Assembly: GCA_030426845.1 (NCBI GenBank)
Contig: JAUHXR010000068.1
Location: 1 to 32,405, forward strand
Direction of reading: 5' to 3'
DNA: 32,405 nucleotides
Origin: Polyangia bacterium
Lineage (GTDB): Bacteria; Myxococcota_A; Polyangia; Polyangiales; Sandaracinaceae
Shown here: positions 16,028-22,455 of the stretch, piece by piece
Numbering within the stretch: position 1 is the stretch's first letter
Layout of the letters: the number at the start of each line of letters is the position of its first letter
The notes under the pieces: model-generated
What the model was told of the DNA's origin: nothing
Database searches by the model: none
The model's input: only the letters and a program-made list of their open reading frames with translations
Position numbers and translations under genes: made by a program

Positions 16028-16056
16028 TTGACAATGCCCATGCGGGTTTCCAGAGT
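16028..16056 (+). promoter_or_regulatory. Candidate promoter of the Rrf2/E1/CysO operon, leaderless geometry
   Basis: Perfect TTGACA (16028-16033), a 17-nt spacer, then CAGAGT (16051-16056, weak -10) and 6 nt to the GTG at 16063. The spacing from -35 to start codon is identical to that of the 6838 lipoprotein. The regulator could bind its own promoter, as Rrf2 proteins often do, but no clear dyad was identified. Confidence 0.45.
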
Positions 16057-16062
16057 CTCGCG

Positions 16063-16515
16063 GTGAAGCTCTCGAACCGGGGTCGGTACGGCGTCAAGGC
16101 GATCTTCGACATCGCCTTCCACAACCGCGGCAAGCCCACACAGATCAAGGACATCGCGGAGCGCCAGGCGATCCCGCCGAGGTTCCTCGAGCAGATCTTC
16201 CAGGACCTGAAGCGGGCCGGCCTCGTGACGAGCAAGCGCGGACCTCGCGGCGGCTACCAGCTCGCGTCGGACCCGGCCGACATCCGGGTCGGCGACGTGA
16301 TCCGCGCCCTCGAGGGCCCGGTCGCGCTCACCTCGCCCAAGGAGTCGACCGACGGCGACGCGACGAGCCGCGCGGTGACCGAGGAGGCGTTCGAGGACCT
16401 CGCGGAGCAGATCGAGGCGTGCTTCGACAGCAAGACCTTCGAGGACCTCTGCGAGCGCGGCGAGGCCCTGGGCTACGGGCGACGCGCCCCGTCCAAGTAC
16501 GTCTACGTGATCTGA
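16063..16515 (+). CDS. Rrf2-family transcriptional regulator (CymR/IscR-like)
   Basis: 150-residue winged-helix regulator. Typical Rrf2 features: MKLSNRGRYGVKAIFDIA, the recognition region IKDIAERQAIPPRFLEQIFQDLKRAGLVTSKRG, and the wing PRGGYQLA. The IscR [2Fe-2S] ligand set (three closely spaced Cys plus His) is absent; only Cys120 and Cys130 occur, so it is more like CymR, the cysteine-metabolism regulator, than IscR. The start is GTG at 16063, at the expected transcription start. It is the first gene of the sulfur-carrier operon, which suggests it senses cysteine or sulfur status (inference). The stop TGA is followed at once by the GTG of the next gene, in the same frame. Confidence 0.9.
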   Translation: MKLSNRGRYGVKAIFDIAFHNRGKPTQIKDIAERQAIPPRFLEQIFQDLKRAGLVTSKRGPRGGYQLASDPADIRVGDVIRALEGPVALTSPKESTDGDATSRAVTEEAFEDLAEQIEACFDSKTFEDLCERGEALGYGRRAPSKYVYVI

Positions 16516-17274
16516 GTGGGGGCCTCCGCCGAAGCGTCTCGGGCGCGCCTCGCCGCGCGCCGGGTGCTCGTCGTCGGCGCGGGCGGCCTCGGCTCGCCCG
16601 CCGCGTTGACGCTGGCGCGGAGCGGGGTTGGACGGATCACCCTCCTCGACGACGACGCGGTCGACGAGACCAACCTGCACCGGCAGATCCTCTTCGACGA
16701 CGACGACGTCGGGCTCCCGAAGGTCGAGCGCGGCGCGGCGCGGCTCCGGGCCGAGGGCGCCGAGGTCGAGGCCCGCTCCGGCCGGCTCCTGCCCGGCACC
16801 GCGCTCGACCACGTCGCCGACCACGACCTGGTGGTCGAGGGCGCGGACAACTTCGCCACCAAGTTCCTCGCGGTCGATGCCTGCCTGCGCGCCGGGATCC
16901 CGCTCGTCCAGGCGGGGGTGGTGCGCTGGACGGGCTGGGCCTTCGCCACCGTCCCAGGCGGAGGCGCCTGCCTGCGCTGCGTGTTCGAGGACATCCCGCG
17001 CGACCGGGTGGAGACCTGCGCGGGGGCCGGCGTCATCGGCGCGGCGGTCGGGGTGCTCGGCGCCCTCGAGGCGGCGCTCGCGATCCGGCTGCTCCTCGGC
17101 GACGCGACCGCGGCCGGTGAGCTGTGGAGCTTCGACGGCCTCGCCGGGTCGCTGCGAGCCCGCCCCGTCCGGCCGCGCGCGGGCTGCCTCGGCTGCGCCG
17201 GCGCGACCCACGATCTCGCCCCCGAGCGGTATGCTCCGCCGGCCGACGGAGCCGGCCGAGCCGAGCTCGAATGA
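16516..17274 (+). CDS. E1-like ThiF/MoeB/HesA adenylyltransferase lacking the N-terminal segment
   Basis: Predicted to adenylate the C-terminal glycine of the CysO-like carrier encoded next. Of 252 residues, seen: the Rossmann loop GAGGLGS (21-27), the acidic nucleotide region and DETNLHRQ (50-57), Lys69, the core VEGADNFATKFLAVDACL, zinc cysteines Cys152/Cys155 and Cys224/Cys227, ETCAGAGVIG with Cys168, and LWSFDGL. The family's N-terminal R(Y/F)xRHxxLPExGxxGQ segment is missing; it cannot lie upstream because a stop codon immediately precedes the GTG start. That segment, whose Arg contacts ATP in the partner subunit in MoeB-type dimers, is instead encoded in the small gene at 17587. No rhodanese domain is present, unlike MoeZ. 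There is no ribosome binding site, so translation is probably coupled. Confidence 0.9.
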   Translation: MGASAEASRARLAARRVLVVGAGGLGSPAALTLARSGVGRITLLDDDAVDETNLHRQILFDDDDVGLPKVERGAARLRAEGAEVEARSGRLLPGTALDHVADHDLVVEGADNFATKFLAVDACLRAGIPLVQAGVVRWTGWAFATVPGGGACLRCVFEDIPRDRVETCAGAGVIGAAVGVLGALEAALAIRLLLGDATAAGELWSFDGLAGSLRARPVRPRAGCLGCAGATHDLAPERYAPPADGAGRAELE

Positions 17275-17305
17275 CGCATTCCCCCCAGCCCCGAAGGACC
17301 GAGCC

Positions 17306-17590
17306 ATGGCCATCACGGTACGCATCCCCTCCGCCCTCCGGTCGCTCACCGGCGGCGCCGACGAGGTCGCCGCCGAGGGCGCGACGATCGGCGCGCTGAT
17401 CGACCACGTCGACGCGAGCCACCCGGGCCTCAAGGACCGCCTCTGCGACGACAAGGGTGTCCGGCGCCACGTGAACATCTACGCCAACGAGGAGGACATC
17501 CGCTTCCTCGACGGGCTCGAGACGTCGGTCGCGGACGGTGACGTGATCGAGATCGTCCCGGCCATCGCAGGCGGCTCCGGCGGCGCATGA
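17306..17590 (+). CDS. cysO: CysO/MoaD/ThiS-like sulfur-carrier protein with four residues after Gly-Gly
   Basis: 94-residue ubiquitin-fold sulfur carrier. It resembles mycobacterial CysO throughout: VRIPSALRSLTGG near the N-terminus, RRHVNIYANEEDIRFLDG, then VADGDVIEIVPAIAGG. CysO ends at that Gly-Gly; here SGGA follows, so the thiocarboxylate-forming glycine would have to be exposed by proteolysis, a role the adjacent JAMM protease could fill. Alternatively the second Gly-Gly (one residue from the end) is the functional one. The start is ATG at 17306 with GAAGGA about 8 nt upstream; the frame is open further upstream but that part is a shadow of the E1 gene. The stop overlaps the next gene as ATGA. 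No CysM-type cysteine synthase is in the window. Confidence 0.9.
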   Translation: MAITVRIPSALRSLTGGADEVAAEGATIGALIDHVDASHPGLKDRLCDDKGVRRHVNIYANEEDIRFLDGLETSVADGDVIEIVPAIAGGSGGA

Positions 17591-17931
17591 GCGCGCCGAG
17601 CCCACGCCGGTTCGCGCGCCACGTGATCCTCCCCGAGGTGGGCAAGGCGGGGCAGGCGCGGCTCGAGGCCACCGCGGTCGCGATCACGGGCGACGATCGT
17701 GCGGCCGCGATCGCCCGCCTCTACCTCAAGCGCGCCGGGGTCCCGGTGGAGGACGGCGGCCGGCCGACCGCCCGGGTCGAGGTGGTGCCGGGTCGCCCCG
17801 CGCTCGCCGAAGCCGCGGCCGCGATCGGCGGCGCGTGGACCGCGCTCGAGGCGATGAAGGCGTCCCTGGGCGTCGGCCGCCCGGCGCGCCCCGCGCCCCC
17901 CCTGGCCCTCGGCTCGGGAGACGACGCGTGA
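17587..17931 (+). CDS. Small E1 remnant: N- and C-terminal pieces of a ThiF/MoeB fold without its active site
   Basis: 114-residue protein. Residues 7-28 follow the MoeB/ThiF N-terminal signature (RRFARHVILPEVGKAGQ then RL). Residues 28-53 (TAVAITGDDRAAAIARLYLKRAGVPV) match the first Rossmann strand and helix, but the GxGGLGS loop has become GDD. Residues 79-98 (AIGGAWTALEAMKASLGVG) resemble the C-terminal helix of MoeB. The central ATP loop, catalytic Cys and zinc cysteines are absent, so it cannot adenylate alone. It starts at ATG 17587 (ATGA overlap with cysO) and ends overlapping the JAMM gene, so it is translated in step with them. Inference: a pseudo-E1 that supplies the N-terminal Arg segment in trans to the 16516 enzyme. 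A decaying duplicate is the alternative. Confidence 0.75.
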   Translation: MSAPSPRRFARHVILPEVGKAGQARLEATAVAITGDDRAAAIARLYLKRAGVPVEDGGRPTARVEVVPGRPALAEAAAAIGGAWTALEAMKASLGVGRPARPAPPLALGSGDDA

Positions 17932-18428
17932 CGGCGGCGCGGCCCTGGATTGCGGGCGACCTGCAGATCCGCCGCGCGGTGCTCGAGGCGGTGGAGGCGC
18001 ACGCCCTCGAGACGTACCCGAGCGAGTGCTGCGGGTTCCTCCTCGGGCCCTCGGGCGAGCCCGGCCTACTCGACGAGGCGAGCCGAGCAGTCAACGAGGC
18101 GGACAAGTATCACGCGCTCGACCCCGAGCGGTTCCCGCGCACCTCGCGCACCTACTTCAAGATCAACGAGCTCAAGGCCGCGCGCGCGTTCGACGGGGCC
18201 GAGGCGGCGGGCCGGCCGATCAAGGTCATCTACCACTCGCACTGCGACGCGCGCGCCTACTTCAGCGAGGAGGACGCGGCGACCTTCGCCAGCCACGGCG
18301 AGCTGATGTGGCCGTGCGCGTTCCTCGTGGTGAGCGTCGAAGGCGGCGCGGTGACCGATCGGCGGCTGTGGGTCCACCGGCCGGGGACCGACGCGTTCGA
18401 CGCCTCGCCCCTCGAGGTGCTCGAGTGA
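17928..18428 (+). CDS. mec: JAMM/MPN+ metalloprotease, Mec-like
   Basis: 166-residue zinc peptidase of the JAB1/MPN family. The complete JAMM motif is present: Glu33 in PSECCGFLLG, His103-Ser-His105, seven residues, Ser113-x-x-Asp116 (HSHCDARAYFSEED). In Mycobacterium tuberculosis the Mec enzyme releases cysteine from the CysO-cysteine adduct, and related bacterial JAMM proteins trim sulfur-carrier tails; the adjacent CysO with extra C-terminal residues fits either. The true start is GTG at 17928, overlapping the upstream stop as GTGA, with GGGAG about 8 nt before it; a longer open frame upstream is not used. The stop overlaps the Nudix-AMMECR1 gene as GTGA. The symbol is by similarity of motif and context. 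Confidence 0.88.
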   Translation: MTAARPWIAGDLQIRRAVLEAVEAHALETYPSECCGFLLGPSGEPGLLDEASRAVNEADKYHALDPERFPRTSRTYFKINELKAARAFDGAEAAGRPIKVIYHSHCDARAYFSEEDAATFASHGELMWPCAFLVVSVEGGAVTDRRLWVHRPGTDAFDASPLEVLE

Positions 18429-19387
18429 CGCGGCCTCGCAACCCCTACCCGACCGTCGACGTGGTGGTCGAGGTCGAGGGCGGGCTGGTGCTGATCGAGC
18501 GCGCCCACGCCCCGCGCGGCTGGGCCCTGCCCGGCGGGTTCATCGACTACGGGGAGTCGCCCGAGGACGCCGCCCGCCGCGAGGTGATGGAGGAGACCGG
18601 CCTCGAGGTCACGCTCACCGCGCTGCTGGGGGTCTACGGCGCGCCGGGGCGCGACCCGCGCCAGCACAACCTCTCCGTCGTCTACATCGGCCACGCCGCG
18701 GGCGCGCCGCGCGCGGGCGACGACGCGGCGAGCGCCTCGGTGCACCCCGTCGACGCCCTCCCCTCGCCGCTCTGCTTCGACCACGCTGCGATCCTCGACG
18801 ACTACCGGGCGCTCCTGAAGACCGGGAGGGCCCCGACGCCGACCCCGCCCCGTGGGCCGATCGTCCTCGCCGCGGCGCGCGACGCGATCCGCGCCGCCGT
18901 GACCGGGACCCCTCCGGAGCCGGGCGCCGACGAGCGGCGGGCCTTCGCCCGAGTGCCGGGCGCCGCCTTCGTCACGCTGCGCCGCCGCGACGACGGAGCG
19001 CTGCGCGGCTGCATCGGGGAGCTCGTCGCCGAGCGGCCCCTGATGGAGAGCGTGCGCGAGTGCGCGGCTGGCGCGGCGCTGCGCGATCCGCGGTTTCCGC
19101 CCGTCACCGTCGAGGAGCTGCCCGGGCTGCGCATCGGGGTGAGCCTGCTGAGCCCGCCGCACCGCCTCGCCGATCCCGAGGCGCTCGAGGTCGGCCGCCA
19201 CGGGATCCTCCTCGAGCGTGGGGCGCGACGCGGTGTGCTGCTCCCCGAGGTCGCGACCGACGCCGGTTGGGACCGACGCGCGCTCCTCGAGGGCGTCTGC
19301 CGCAAGGCGGGCCTCGACGCCGACGCCTGGGCCGATCCGGCCACGCGCCTCTCGGTCTTCGAGACCGAGAAGCTCGTGGAGCCGTAG
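18425..19387 (+). CDS. Nudix hydrolase - AMMECR1 domain fusion
   Basis: 320-residue two-domain protein. Residues 1-132 form a Nudix hydrolase with a complete box G38-x5-E44-x7-R52-E53-V54-x-E56-E57-x-G59-L60, so it should hydrolyse a nucleoside-diphosphate-linked substrate; PTVDVVVEVEGGLVLIER and WALPGGF are typical of NADH-pyrophosphatase/ADP-ribose-like members. Residues about 145-318 form an AMMECR1 domain with its invariant LRGCIG (193-198), FPPVT and the C-terminal FETEKL; this domain's biochemical role is unsettled. The start is GTG at 18425, overlapping the JAMM stop, so it belongs to the sulfur-carrier operon and is probably its last gene. Fusion of these two domains is uncommon as far as I know. 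The substrate is unknown. Confidence 0.88.
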   Translation: MTRPRNPYPTVDVVVEVEGGLVLIERAHAPRGWALPGGFIDYGESPEDAARREVMEETGLEVTLTALLGVYGAPGRDPRQHNLSVVYIGHAAGAPRAGDDAASASVHPVDALPSPLCFDHAAILDDYRALLKTGRAPTPTPPRGPIVLAAARDAIRAAVTGTPPEPGADERRAFARVPGAAFVTLRRRDDGALRGCIGELVAERPLMESVRECAAGAALRDPRFPPVTVEELPGLRIGVSLLSPPHRLADPEALEVGRHGILLERGARRGVLLPEVATDAGWDRRALLEGVCRKAGLDADAWADPATRLSVFETEKLVEP

Positions 19388-19388
19388 C

Positions 19389-19435
19389 CTCGGCTTCGGG
19401 ATGCCCGAGGCCGAGCGCCGCGCCCTCGGGGCGCG
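19389..19435. terminator. Double-hairpin bidirectional terminator between convergent operons
   Basis: CTCGGCTTCGGG (19389-19400) pairs with CCCGAGGCCGAG (19404-19415) across a 3-nt loop with one G-U wobble. A second stem of 7 bp (19419-19425 with 19429-19435) follows. It fills the 54-nt gap between the stop codons of the Nudix-AMMECR1 gene and rplS. It has no T-run, as is common in very GC-rich genomes. Confidence 0.55.
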
Positions 19436-19441
19436 TGCGGC

Positions 19442-19828
19442 TCAGACCTGGTTGATCGCGCGGATGTCGCCGGAGCCCTTCTGCGACTGGCGCAGGCGGG
19501 CCTTCTTGCCGCGGCGATCGCGGAGGAAGTAGAGCTTGGCGCGGCGCACGTGGCCGCGGGCCACCACCACGAGCTGCTCGATCTTGGGCGAGTGCACCGG
19601 GAAGATGCGCTCCACGCCCACACCGTAGCTGACCTTGCGGACGGTGAAGGTCTCGCGGACCGAGCCGCCCTTGCGGCGGATGACCACGCCCTTGAAGACC
19701 TGGATGCGCTCCTTCTCACCCTCACGGATGCGGTAGTGAACCTCCACCTGGTCTCCCGGGCGGAAGTCGGGGAGCGTGCGAAGCTGAGCGGCCTCCAGGG
19801 CCTGGATTTCCGGTACGACGCCTGACAT
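19442..19828 (-). CDS. rplS: 50S ribosomal protein L19
   Basis: Large-subunit ribosomal protein at the 30S-50S interface. The 128 residues have the family length and signature: [62 protein letters not shown], and [18 protein letters not shown]. The start is ATG at 19828 with GAGGA about 8 nt upstream. It is the last gene of the rpsP-khpA-rimM-trmD operon, 54 nt after the SPOUT methyltransferase gene. Confidence 0.98.
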   Translation of the reverse strand: MSGVVPEIQALEAAQLRTLPDFRPGDQVEVHYRIREGEKERIQVFKGVVIRRKGGSVRETFTVRKVSYGVGVERIFPVHSPKIEQLVVVARGHVRRAKLYFLRDRRGKKARLRQSQKGSGDIRAINQV

Positions 19829-19882
19829 TTTCGGGTCCTCGAAGCGTTGGGCGGGTGCGTGTAGCAGGCGCGATGAGCCGGG

Positions 19883-20446
19883 TCAATCGCCGCCGTCGCC
19901 GAAAAGGCGGTCGAGGGTGATCGCGACGGCCGCGCGGACCGACAGATGGTTGTACTCCGCGCGCGGACGGATCGGCGGGAGCAGGCCATCGACGCCCTCG
20001 AGGGTCTCCCGGGTCAGCCCGTGGCCGGTGCCGAAGAGGAGCAGCCCGGGGCGATCGCGCAGCTCCCGCCCCAGCCCCTCGTACCTCACCTCGGGGACCC
20101 CCGCGGTCGGCCGGGCGGAGGTCGCGATCACCCGGGGGGGCTCGCCCTCGGCCGCCGCGACCCGGGCCACCGCCGCGTCGATCGACGGGACCACCTCGGT
20201 GATCCGCAGCGCCTCCGCCCGCTCCGGGACGCGCCGGGCCCCCGCGCCGGTCCGCCAGTGACTCAGGATGCGCTCGACGAGGGCGCGCTGCGCCTCGATC
20301 GGGGTCACCACCAGGTAGCCGGCGAGGTCGTAGCTCCGGCAGGTGCGGGCGATGTCGTGGACGTCGAGGTTCGTGACCGCGGTCGTGATCACGTCCCCCG
20401 CCCGATCGCGGACCGGGTGGTGGACGAGCCCGAGCCAGGCCCTCAC
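19883..20446 (-). CDS. Tm1570-type SPOUT RNA methyltransferase
   Basis: 187-residue SAM-dependent RNA methyltransferase with a predicted trefoil-knot SPOUT fold. The beginning ([46 protein letters not shown]) is characteristic of the Tm1570 family, and [11 protein letters not shown] plus [23 protein letters not shown] mark the cofactor-binding knot. Tm1570 homologues are known next to, and sometimes fused to, TrmD; here the gene is separate but starts at GTG 20446, overlapping the trmD stop as GTGA. Its target RNA is not established. Confidence in the family is high, in the substrate low. Confidence 0.88.
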   Translation of the reverse strand: MRAWLGLVHHPVRDRAGDVITTAVTNLDVHDIARTCRSYDLAGYLVVTPIEAQRALVERILSHWRTGAGARRVPERAEALRITEVVPSIDAAVARVAAAEGEPPRVIATSARPTAGVPEVRYEGLGRELRDRPGLLLFGTGHGLTRETLEGVDGLLPPIRPRAEYNHLSVRAAVAITLDRLFGDGGD

Positions 20447-21183
20447 GCGTCGTCGCCCTCGGCCGCCGCGTCCGCCAGCCAGCCGCGCTCCTCGTCGCTG
20501 AGCGCCCGGCCGGCGAGCAGGTCGGGCCGACGCCTCGCGGTGCGCAGGAGTGCCTGCTGGCGCCGCCAGGCCGCGATCGCGGCGTGGTTGCCGCTCGTGA
20601 GCACCTCGGGGACGCCCTCGCCGCGGAATTCCGCCGGGCGGGTGTACTGCGGATACTCGAGCAGCCCGTCCGCGTGGGACTCGTCGCGCGCGCTCTGTGG
20701 GTTGCCCAGGACACCCGGCAGGAGCCGCGAGGTCGCCTCGATGACCGCGAGCGCGGCCAGCTCGCCGCCCATCAGGACGAAGTCGCCGAGGCTGATCTCC
20801 TCGTCGACCCGACGGCGGGCCCGCTCGTCAACCCCCTCGTAGCGACCGCACACCAGCGTGAGCGCCGGGCGGTCGGCGAGACGACGCGCTCCCGCCTGCG
20901 TCAGGGGGGCGCCCTGCGGGGTCAGCAGCACGCGCCAGGGCCGCGCCGGCGCGCCCTCGTCGGCTCGCTCCATGGCCGCGACCAGGGGCCCGGCCATCAT
21001 CACCATCCCCGAGCCGCCGCCGTAGGGCCCGTCGTCGACGGAGCGGTGACGATCCTCGGTGAAGTCGCGCGGGTTGATGGTCTCGATCGTGATATGGCCG
21101 GCGGCGCAGGCCTTCCCGATCAGCCCCTCCGCGCAGTACGCGTCGATGATCTGGGGGAAGACGGTGACGACGTGGACCTTCAC
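20443..21183 (-). CDS. trmD: tRNA (guanine37-N1)-methyltransferase TrmD
   Basis: SPOUT methyltransferase making m1G37 in tRNAs, preventing frameshifts. The 246 residues include [69 protein letters not shown] and [24 protein letters not shown], all standard. The start is GTG at 21183, overlapping the rimM stop as GTGA. The conserved operon order supports it. Confidence 0.98.
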   Translation of the reverse strand: MKVHVVTVFPQIIDAYCAEGLIGKACAAGHITIETINPRDFTEDRHRSVDDGPYGGGSGMVMMAGPLVAAMERADEGAPARPWRVLLTPQGAPLTQAGARRLADRPALTLVCGRYEGVDERARRRVDEEISLGDFVLMGGELAALAVIEATSRLLPGVLGNPQSARDESHADGLLEYPQYTRPAEFRGEGVPEVLTSGNHAAIAAWRRQQALLRTARRRPDLLAGRALSDEERGWLADAAAEGDDA

Positions 21184-21758
21184 GGCTCGCTCCCCGGGGC
21201 GCTGCCGGGCGGGACGGTGCGTGCGTCCAGATCGTCGAGGAACGCGACCGTAACCCGCCCCGCTTCGATGTCGATCCCCAGGACGTAGGGCTCGAGCAGG
21301 GGAACTTCACGTTCGATACCCCCGCCTTGGACGCGGAGGCAGTCGACCGACGGATAGGCGATCACCTCGACCACCGCGCCGACCTCGGCGCCGTCCTCCG
21401 TGAAGGCGCGGAGCCCCACGAGATCGACGTGGTAGTACTCCTCCTCGTCGGTCGGCGGGAGCGAGTCACGCGGGATCGCGACAGAGTGCCCCCGCAGCGC
21501 CTCGGCGGCCTCGCGCCCCTCGACGCCGTCGAAGGTCACGAGGAGCGCGCCGTGGTGCCGCCGCAGCGCGACCACGGGCCACGCGCGCGGGGTCTGCCCA
21601 TCTTTCGCGAGCCAGAGCTGATCCTGGAGATCGAGGAGGTCGGAGTCCGGGTTGAACAGGTGCACGCGCACCTCGCCCCGGATGCCGTGGGGCTTGGTCA
21701 CCGCGCCCAGCACCACGAGCTCCGGCGCCGCGCCACCGGCGGTCCCACGGGCCGACAT
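21180..21758 (-). CDS. rimM: 16S rRNA-processing / 30S maturation factor RimM
   Basis: Assembly factor acting on the 30S head with ribosomal protein S19. The 192 residues comprise the RimM N-terminal barrel ([45 protein letters not shown]) and a PRC-barrel domain ([54 protein letters not shown]). The start is ATG at 21758 with GAGGAG 6 nt upstream, 22 nt after khpA. Its stop overlaps trmD. Confidence 0.97.
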   Translation of the reverse strand: MSARGTAGGAAPELVVLGAVTKPHGIRGEVRVHLFNPDSDLLDLQDQLWLAKDGQTPRAWPVVALRRHHGALLVTFDGVEGREAAEALRGHSVAIPRDSLPPTDEEEYYHVDLVGLRAFTEDGAEVGAVVEVIAYPSVDCLRVQGGGIEREVPLLEPYVLGIDIEAGRVTVAFLDDLDARTVPPGSAPGSEP

Positions 21759-21780
21759 CGCTGGCTCCTCTCGGGGCGCC

Positions 21781-22020
21781 CTACTCGAGGATCTCGAGGA
21801 CCGCGCGACGGCGCATCCGGGCGGACGTGGCCGCGAGCAGCGTGCGCATCGCGCGCGCCGTGCGGCCGTCCTTGCCGATGACCTTGCCGAGGTCGCTCGG
21901 AGCGACGGTGAGCTCGAGGATGACCGCGCGCTCGCCGTCGATCGCGTCGACCCGCACGTCGTCCGGCTCGTCGACCAGGGAGCGAGCGATGTAATCGATC
22001 AGCTCGCGGAGCTGATCCAT
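21781..22020 (-). CDS. khpA: KH-domain RNA-binding protein KhpA
   Basis: 79-residue single type II KH domain with the RNA-binding GxxG loop in GKVIGKDGRTARAMRTLL. It is a small RNA chaperone-like protein that in other bacteria pairs with KhpB. Its place between rpsP and rimM is highly conserved. The ATG at 22020 shares its A with the rpsP stop (TGATG), indicating coupled translation. Confidence 0.96.
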   Translation of the reverse strand: MDQLRELIDYIARSLVDEPDDVRVDAIDGERAVILELTVAPSDLGKVIGKDGRTARAMRTLLAATSARMRRRAVLEILE

Positions 22021-22343
22021 CAGGCCTCGGCGCCCTCGGCCGGCGCCGCCTCGGCCGGCGCCTCGGGCGCGGGCGCGGGAGCGGGCGCCGCCTCGACGGC
22101 CTCGGGGAGCCGACGGCGGACGTTGATCAGCCGCTTGACCCGCGTGGAGGGGGCCGCGCCGACGCTGATCCAGTAGTCCACCCGCTCGAGGTCGAGCCGG
22201 AGCTCCTCGTCGGGCCGCGTGGGGTCGTAGATCCCGACCTGCTCGAGGAACCGCCCGTCACGGGGGGACTCCGAGTTCGCCACGACGATGTGGTAGTAGG
22301 GCCGCTTCTTGGCGCCATGGCGCGCCAGCCGAATCTTCACCAT
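22020..22343 (-). CDS. rpsP: 30S ribosomal protein S16
   Basis: Small-subunit assembly protein. The start MVKIRLARHGAKKRPYYHIVVANS is diagnostic, followed by GRFLEQVGIYDP and VDYWISVGAAPSTRVKRLI. The 107 residues exceed the usual 80-90 because of an Ala/Pro/Glu-rich tail of about 25 residues. The start is ATG at 22343, with GAAGG about 9 nt upstream; the frame is open further upstream but that part is non-coding leader. It is the first gene of the operon. Confidence 0.97.
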   Translation of the reverse strand: MVKIRLARHGAKKRPYYHIVVANSESPRDGRFLEQVGIYDPTRPDEELRLDLERVDYWISVGAAPSTRVKRLINVRRRLPEAVEAAPAPAPAPEAPAEAAPAEGAEA

Positions 22344-22366
22344 CGAACTATCGCCTTCACAAACCA

Positions 22367-22383
22367 GCCCCATCTCCTGGGGC
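22367..22383 (-). promoter_or_regulatory. Hairpin in the rpsP leader
   Basis: GCCCC (22367-22371) and GGGGC (22379-22383) form a perfect 5-bp stem with a 7-nt loop, which in the minus-strand mRNA reads AGGAGAU. It lies between the predicted start site (about 22389) and the rpsP ribosome binding site. A regulatory role is only a possibility. Confidence 0.3.
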
Positions 22384-22395
22384 GCAGGACGGCGG

Positions 22396-22424
22396 AAGCT
22401 AGCCTCGGCCCCAAGGGTCGTCAA
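22396..22424 (-). promoter_or_regulatory. Candidate promoter of the rpsP operon
   Basis: On the minus strand, TTGACG (complement of 22419-22424), a 17-nt spacer, then TAGCTT (complement of 22396-22401). The start site would be near 22389, giving a leader of about 45 nt. Confidence 0.55.
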
Positions 22425-22446
22425 GGCGCACGAGGGTTGCTACATC
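22418..22446 (+). promoter_or_regulatory. Candidate promoter of the cytochrome gene, overlapping the rpsP promoter
   Basis: TCGTCA (22418-22423), a 17-nt spacer and TACATC (22441-22446), 9 nt before the ATG at 22456. The -35 uses the same bases as the rpsP -35 on the other strand, so the two promoters may compete for polymerase. Confidence 0.35.
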
Positions 22447-22455
22447 TCACGGCGG

